From positions 3,714,425-3,778,424 of the forward strand of contig NZ_JAQNDM010000002.1 of NCBI RefSeq assembly GCF_028368975.1: a stretch of DNA of 64,000 bases. The letters are read 5' to 3'. The notes beneath the pieces were generated by a model. That model was given only the letters and a program-made list of their open reading frames with translations, was not told the DNA's origin and did no database searches. The position numbers were made by a program, and so were the translations under genes. This stretch comes from Stigmatella ashevillena. Its GTDB lineage: Bacteria > Myxococcota > Myxococcia > Myxococcales > Myxococcaceae. Below are positions 60,582 to 64,000 of this stretch, in pieces; position 1 is the stretch's first letter; every line of letters begins with the position of its first letter.

Positions 60582-63500
60582 TCACCGGAGGCTGGCCACC
60601 TGCTCCAGCGCCTGCTGAATCTGGGACAGCGCATAGGGCTTGGTCAGCACCACCACCCCCGCGAGGCGCGCGCCCCCATCGTCGAGCGCCGCGCGCCCAT
60701 GCCCCGAGGCGATGATGATCCGCAGCCCGGAGCGCCGCCGCACCGCCTCGCGCGCCAGCTCCACCCCGGACATCCCCGGCAGCGTCACGTCCGTGAACAA
60801 CACGTCGAAGGCCTCCGCCACCAGCGCCCCCCGCGCCTCCTCCGCGCTCTCCACCGCCAGCACCTCGTGGCCCAGGACGCTCAGCAGCTCGCTCGCCGAG
60901 GCGCGGATGTCCTCATCATCCTCCACGAGCAACACGCGCAGCCTCCGCGCCTTGTCCAACCCCTGGACCTGCTCGGGCCGATAGGGCTCCCGCTCCACCC
61001 GCGGGGCCTGGGCCGCCAGCCGCTGACGAACGTTGAGCAGGCTGCGCACCTTGCGCGCCAGATCCTCCCGCCGGTAGGGCTTGCTCAGCAGGTGGACGCC
61101 CGGGTCGAGCCGTCCCCCGTGCACGATGGCGTTCTCCGAGTAGCCCGAGGTGAAGAGCACCTCCATCCCCGGCAGGAGGACCTTGGCCTGCCGCGCCATG
61201 TCGGGGCTGCGCAGCGGGCCGGGCATCACCACATCGGTGAGCAGCAGATCCACCTGCACCCCGCTCTGGACGATGGCCAGCGCGCTCTGCGCATCGACGG
61301 CCTTGAGGATGCAGTAGCCCAGCTCGCTCAGCATCTCCACCACGGTGGCCCGCACCGCGGCGTCATCCTCCACCACCAGGATGGTCTCGGAGCCACCCTC
61401 GATGGGCCCCTCCGCGGCTTCGGTGCGGGGCGTCTCGGCCAGGAACGCGCGGGGCAGGTAGACCTTCACGGCCGTGCCATGGCCCAGCTCGCTGTAGATC
61501 TTCACGTGGCCACCGCTCTGCTTGACGAAGCCGTACACCATGCTCAGCCCCAGGCCCGTGCCGCGGCCCTCGGACTTGGTGGTGAAGAAGGGCTCGAAGG
61601 CCCGCGCCACCACCTCGGGCGGCATGCCGCTGCCCGTATCGGAGACCGCCAGCATCACGTACTCCCCGGGGACCGCCTCGGGGTAGAGCTGGCCGTAGCG
61701 CTCATCGAGCACGGCGTTGGTGACCTCGATCGTCAGCCGCCCATGGCCCGTCATGGCATCCCGGGCGTTGATGGCCAGGTTGAGGATGACGTTCTCGAGC
61801 TGGTTGGGGTCCGCGAACGTGTTCCACAGGCCCCCCGTCACGACGGTCTCCACCTCGATGCTCTCGCCCAACGAGCGGCGCAGCAGATCATCCATGCCCC
61901 GCACCAGCCGGCCCAGGTGGAGCACCATGGGTTGCAGGGGCTGCCGGCGAGAGAAGGCGAGCAACTGGGAGGCGAGCTTGGCGCCCCGCTCGACGGCTCC
62001 CAGGGCGGTCTGCACCCGGCGGAGGCCCCGCTCGTGGGACGCCATGTCACGCTCCAGCAACTGGAGGTTGCCGCCGATGATTTGCAGCAGGTTGTTGAAG
62101 TCGTGCGCCACGCCGCCCGTGAGGTTGCCCACGGCCTCCATCTTCTGGGCCTGCCGCAACTGCTCTTCGATCTGGCGCTGCTCGGTGATGTCGCGCGCGA
62201 CGGCGTAGAGCAGCCCGTCCTCGGGCACGGGCACCGCCATCCACGACAGCAGGCGGTAGGAGCCATTCTTGTGGCGCATGGAGTTCTCGAAGGCCACCGT
62301 CCGGTGGCCCTCGGCCAGGCGCGCCACCTCGGCCCGCGTCCTCGCATGGTCCGCGGGGTGCTCGATCCACGCGGTGGTCTTTCCCAGCAGCTCCTCCTGC
62401 GTCCACCCGAGAATCGCCGTCCACGCCGGGTTCGCGCTGATGAACCGGCCCTCCAGGTCCGACACCATCTGCAAATCCTGGGAGACGTTCCAGATGCGGT
62501 CCCGCTCCCGCGTTCGCTGCGCCACCCGCTGTTCGAGCGTCTCGTTGGCCCGCCGCAAATCCGCCATCACCCGGACGCGCTCGCTGGCCACCCAGATGCG
62601 GTCCGCCACGGCGTTCATGAATTGGACCTCGTCCCGCGACCAGTGGCGAACCTCCGAGTGGTGCAGGTACAGCATGGCCACCATGCGCCCCTGCTCGCGC
62701 AGCGGCACATCGAGCAGCGCCCGGACGCCGAACCTCCGCAAGTGCCCCACCTGCCCCGCGGTCCTCGGATCGGCCTCCACGTCCGGGATGATGACGGGCT
62801 CGCCTCGCTTGAGATCCTCGATGTAGGTGCCGTGGTTCGTGAACAGGTGAGTGCCCGACACGCTGATGACCCCAGGCCCGGACACCCAGTCCCGTTCGAC
62901 CTCGACGCGCTCCTGGGACGCGTCCACCCGGCCGTACCCCGCGCGCAGGACGCCGAAGAGGCGCCCGACTTGTTCCATGGCCACGCTGGCAATGTCCGCC
63001 GTGCTGTCCAGCGCCCTCAGTTGCTCGCCGATCTCCGCGAGGACTGCCTGGCGAAGCTCTGCCCGCTTCCGCTCGTCGATGTTGAGCAACACCCCTGGGA
63101 AGCGGAGCGGCTTGCCCTCCGCGTCATGCTCGCAGTGGCCGTTGGCCTCCAGCCACAGGTAGGAGCCATCGAACTGCCGGGCGCGCAACTCGACGCGCAA
63201 CGGCTTGCCCTCCTGCAACGTCTGGAGGACGAGCGCCTCGACACGGGGGTAATCCTCGGGATGAATGGAGGAGGAGAGCTCCTGGGGCGTCACCTCCTGA
63301 GAGACCGCCTCGGGCGCCAGCCCGAAGGACTTCGAGAAGCGCTCATCAACGGTGATCCGGACGGAGGGAATGTCCCAGACCCAGGTGCCGAACACGGCCC
63401 CCGCATTCAACGCGAGTTGGATGCGCTCATTGGCCGCACGGAGCGCGTCCTCGGCGTGCCTTCGCTCGGTCACGTCTTGGACGACGCCAATCAGCCGGAC

Positions 63501-63977
63501 GGCCCGTCCCTGCGCATCCCGGACGAACTCGGCGCGCCGGGAGATCCACCGCAGCTCGCCCGTGCGGGCATGGCGAATCCGGTACTCCGCGTGGGCGGAC
63601 GCACGGCCCTGGAGCCGGGTATCCGCGCTGGAGGCAACATTCCGGTCCTCCGGAACGATGAGCGTCTCGACCTGGGTGGCGGACACGGACGCCACCACGT
63701 CAATGCCGAACAGCCGGCAGAACTCCGGGGTCACGGACATCGCATCGGTGGCGATCTCCACCGCGAACGCGCCAATGCCCCCGGCCTCCTGGGCGATGCG
63801 CAGCTGCTCCCCCTGCTCCCACGAGCCGCCCTGGGCCGAGGCGAGGAGCCGCGCCGCGGGCGAGGCCCCCATCGCCGCCGGGCCCGCGTCGATCCCCGCC
63901 TCCTGGAGCAGCCGCCGCAAGCGCGCGACCTCGGCCTCGAGGACCTGTTCCTGGGTGGGCGGGGAAGGACTCGGCAT
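60582..63977 (-). CDS. Large hybrid sensor histidine kinase (PAS-PAS-GAF-PAS-HK-REC-REC)
   Basis: A 1,131-residue cytoplasmic protein. The start is taken at the ATG of [11 protein letters not shown]; a GTG seven codons earlier, or a start beyond the right edge, is possible. An N-terminal coiled coil ([12 protein letters not shown]) leads to two PAS domains with PAC motifs ([20 protein letters not shown]), then GAF ([18 protein letters not shown]), a third PAS, HisKA with [15 protein letters not shown] (phospho-His about 625), HATPase ([26 protein letters not shown]), and two receivers ([26 protein letters not shown]). No transmembrane segment is seen, so it senses internal or diffusible signals. 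Two tandem receivers allow a branched phosphorelay. Confidence 0.92.
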   Translation of the reverse strand: MPSPSPPTQEQVLEAEVARLRRLLQEAGIDAGPAAMGASPAARLLASAQGGSWEQGEQLRIAQEAGGIGAFAVEIATDAMSVTPEFCRLFGIDVVASVSATQVETLIVPEDRNVASSADTRLQGRASAHAEYRIRHARTGELRWISRRAEFVRDAQGRAVRLIGVVQDVTERRHAEDALRAANERIQLALNAGAVFGTWVWDIPSVRITVDERFSKSFGLAPEAVSQEVTPQELSSSIHPEDYPRVEALVLQTLQEGKPLRVELRARQFDGSYLWLEANGHCEHDAEGKPLRFPGVLLNIDERKRAELRQAVLAEIGEQLRALDSTADIASVAMEQVGRLFGVLRAGYGRVDASQERVEVERDWVSGPGVISVSGTHLFTNHGTYIEDLKRGEPVIIPDVEADPRTAGQVGHLRRFGVRALLDVPLREQGRMVAMLYLHHSEVRHWSRDEVQFMNAVADRIWVASERVRVMADLRRANETLEQRVAQRTRERDRIWNVSQDLQMVSDLEGRFISANPAWTAILGWTQEELLGKTTAWIEHPADHARTRAEVARLAEGHRTVAFENSMRHKNGSYRLLSWMAVPVPEDGLLYAVARDITEQRQIEEQLRQAQKMEAVGNLTGGVAHDFNNLLQIIGGNLQLLERDMASHERGLRRVQTALGAVERGAKLASQLLAFSRRQPLQPMVLHLGRLVRGMDDLLRRSLGESIEVETVVTGGLWNTFADPNQLENVILNLAINARDAMTGHGRLTIEVTNAVLDERYGQLYPEAVPGEYVMLAVSDTGSGMPPEVVARAFEPFFTTKSEGRGTGLGLSMVYGFVKQSGGHVKIYSELGHGTAVKVYLPRAFLAETPRTEAAEGPIEGGSETILVVEDDAAVRATVVEMLSELGYCILKAVDAQSALAIVQSGVQVDLLLTDVVMPGPLRSPDMARQAKVLLPGMEVLFTSGYSENAIVHGGRLDPGVHLLSKPYRREDLARKVRSLLNVRQRLAAQAPRVEREPYRPEQVQGLDKARRLRVLLVEDDEDIRASASELLSVLGHEVLAVESAEEARGALVAEAFDVLFTDVTLPGMSGVELAREAVRRRSGLRIIIASGHGRAALDDGGARLAGVVVLTKPYALSQIQQALEQVASLR

Positions 63978-64000
63978 GTGGTACGGGGAGCGTGTCACAT

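Overview
This 64 kb window is GC-rich chromosomal DNA from a myxobacterium, most likely of the suborder Cystobacterineae (Stigmatella, Cystobacter, Archangium or Myxococcus relatives). The evidence is the mix of content: a MYXO-CTERM sorting tail on a giant protease, a DUF2378 protein of a family largely restricted to Myxococcales, a CglD-like gliding lipoprotein, many secreted lipoproteins, many sensor kinases, and a bacteriophytochrome with its own heme oxygenase. I see no tRNA, rRNA, IS element, prophage or CRISPR array. Gene density is high, and almost every gap under 200 bp is simply a promoter or terminator space.

Layout. 1-4.5 kb: the end of a methyltransferase, a multi-spanning glycosyltransferase-like protein, a PlsC acyltransferase, an AlkB-type dioxygenase and another methyltransferase. 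4.5-10.6 kb: two large surface lipoproteins, an FG-GAP/CARDB/HYR protein and a thrombospondin-3/VWA protein resembling the gliding protein CglD, separated by a strong bidirectional terminator. 10.9-18.3 kb: a small cytochrome c, an FHA-GAF-class III cyclase, a PAS histidine kinase and the transcription-repair coupling factor Mfd. 18.3-27.3 kb: an unknown protein, a 2,173-residue M36 metalloprotease with ten tandem Ig/PKD-like repeats, a lipoprotein parvulin and an Ig-like lipoprotein.

27.3-33.6 kb: a translationally coupled hutF-argE pair, a ferritin-like DUF protein, a small membrane protein and a three-domain DNA ligase D. 33.6-43.0 kb: a compact five-gene operon reading leftward. In order of transcription it encodes a DUF1549-type c-heme protein, an unknown lipoprotein, a Tat-exported DUF1501 protein, a c-heme lipoprotein and a very large FG-GAP lipoprotein. 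43.2-48.2 kb: a DUF420 protein, then a leftward four-gene light-sensing operon (heme oxygenase, bacteriophytochrome, single-domain response regulator, receiver-histidine kinase) whose genes all overlap.

48.3-64 kb: a subtilisin-like lipoprotein, an Lhr-family helicase, a DUF2378 protein, a tiny Cys-rich lipoprotein 9 bp ahead of a cysteine-synthase-like gene, a Rieske oxygenase, a DUF2171 protein, a GH10 xylanase with a ricin-type lectin tail (preceded by a perfect 9-bp inverted repeat in its probable promoter), and a large hybrid sensor kinase that runs to the right edge.

The two systems most worth pursuing are the self-contained phytochrome operon and the five-gene DUF1549/DUF1501/cytochrome/FG-GAP operon. 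The latter looks like a cell-envelope redox or surface-assembly system of unknown function. The hutF-argE coupling also suggests an untested enzymatic substitution in histidine degradation.
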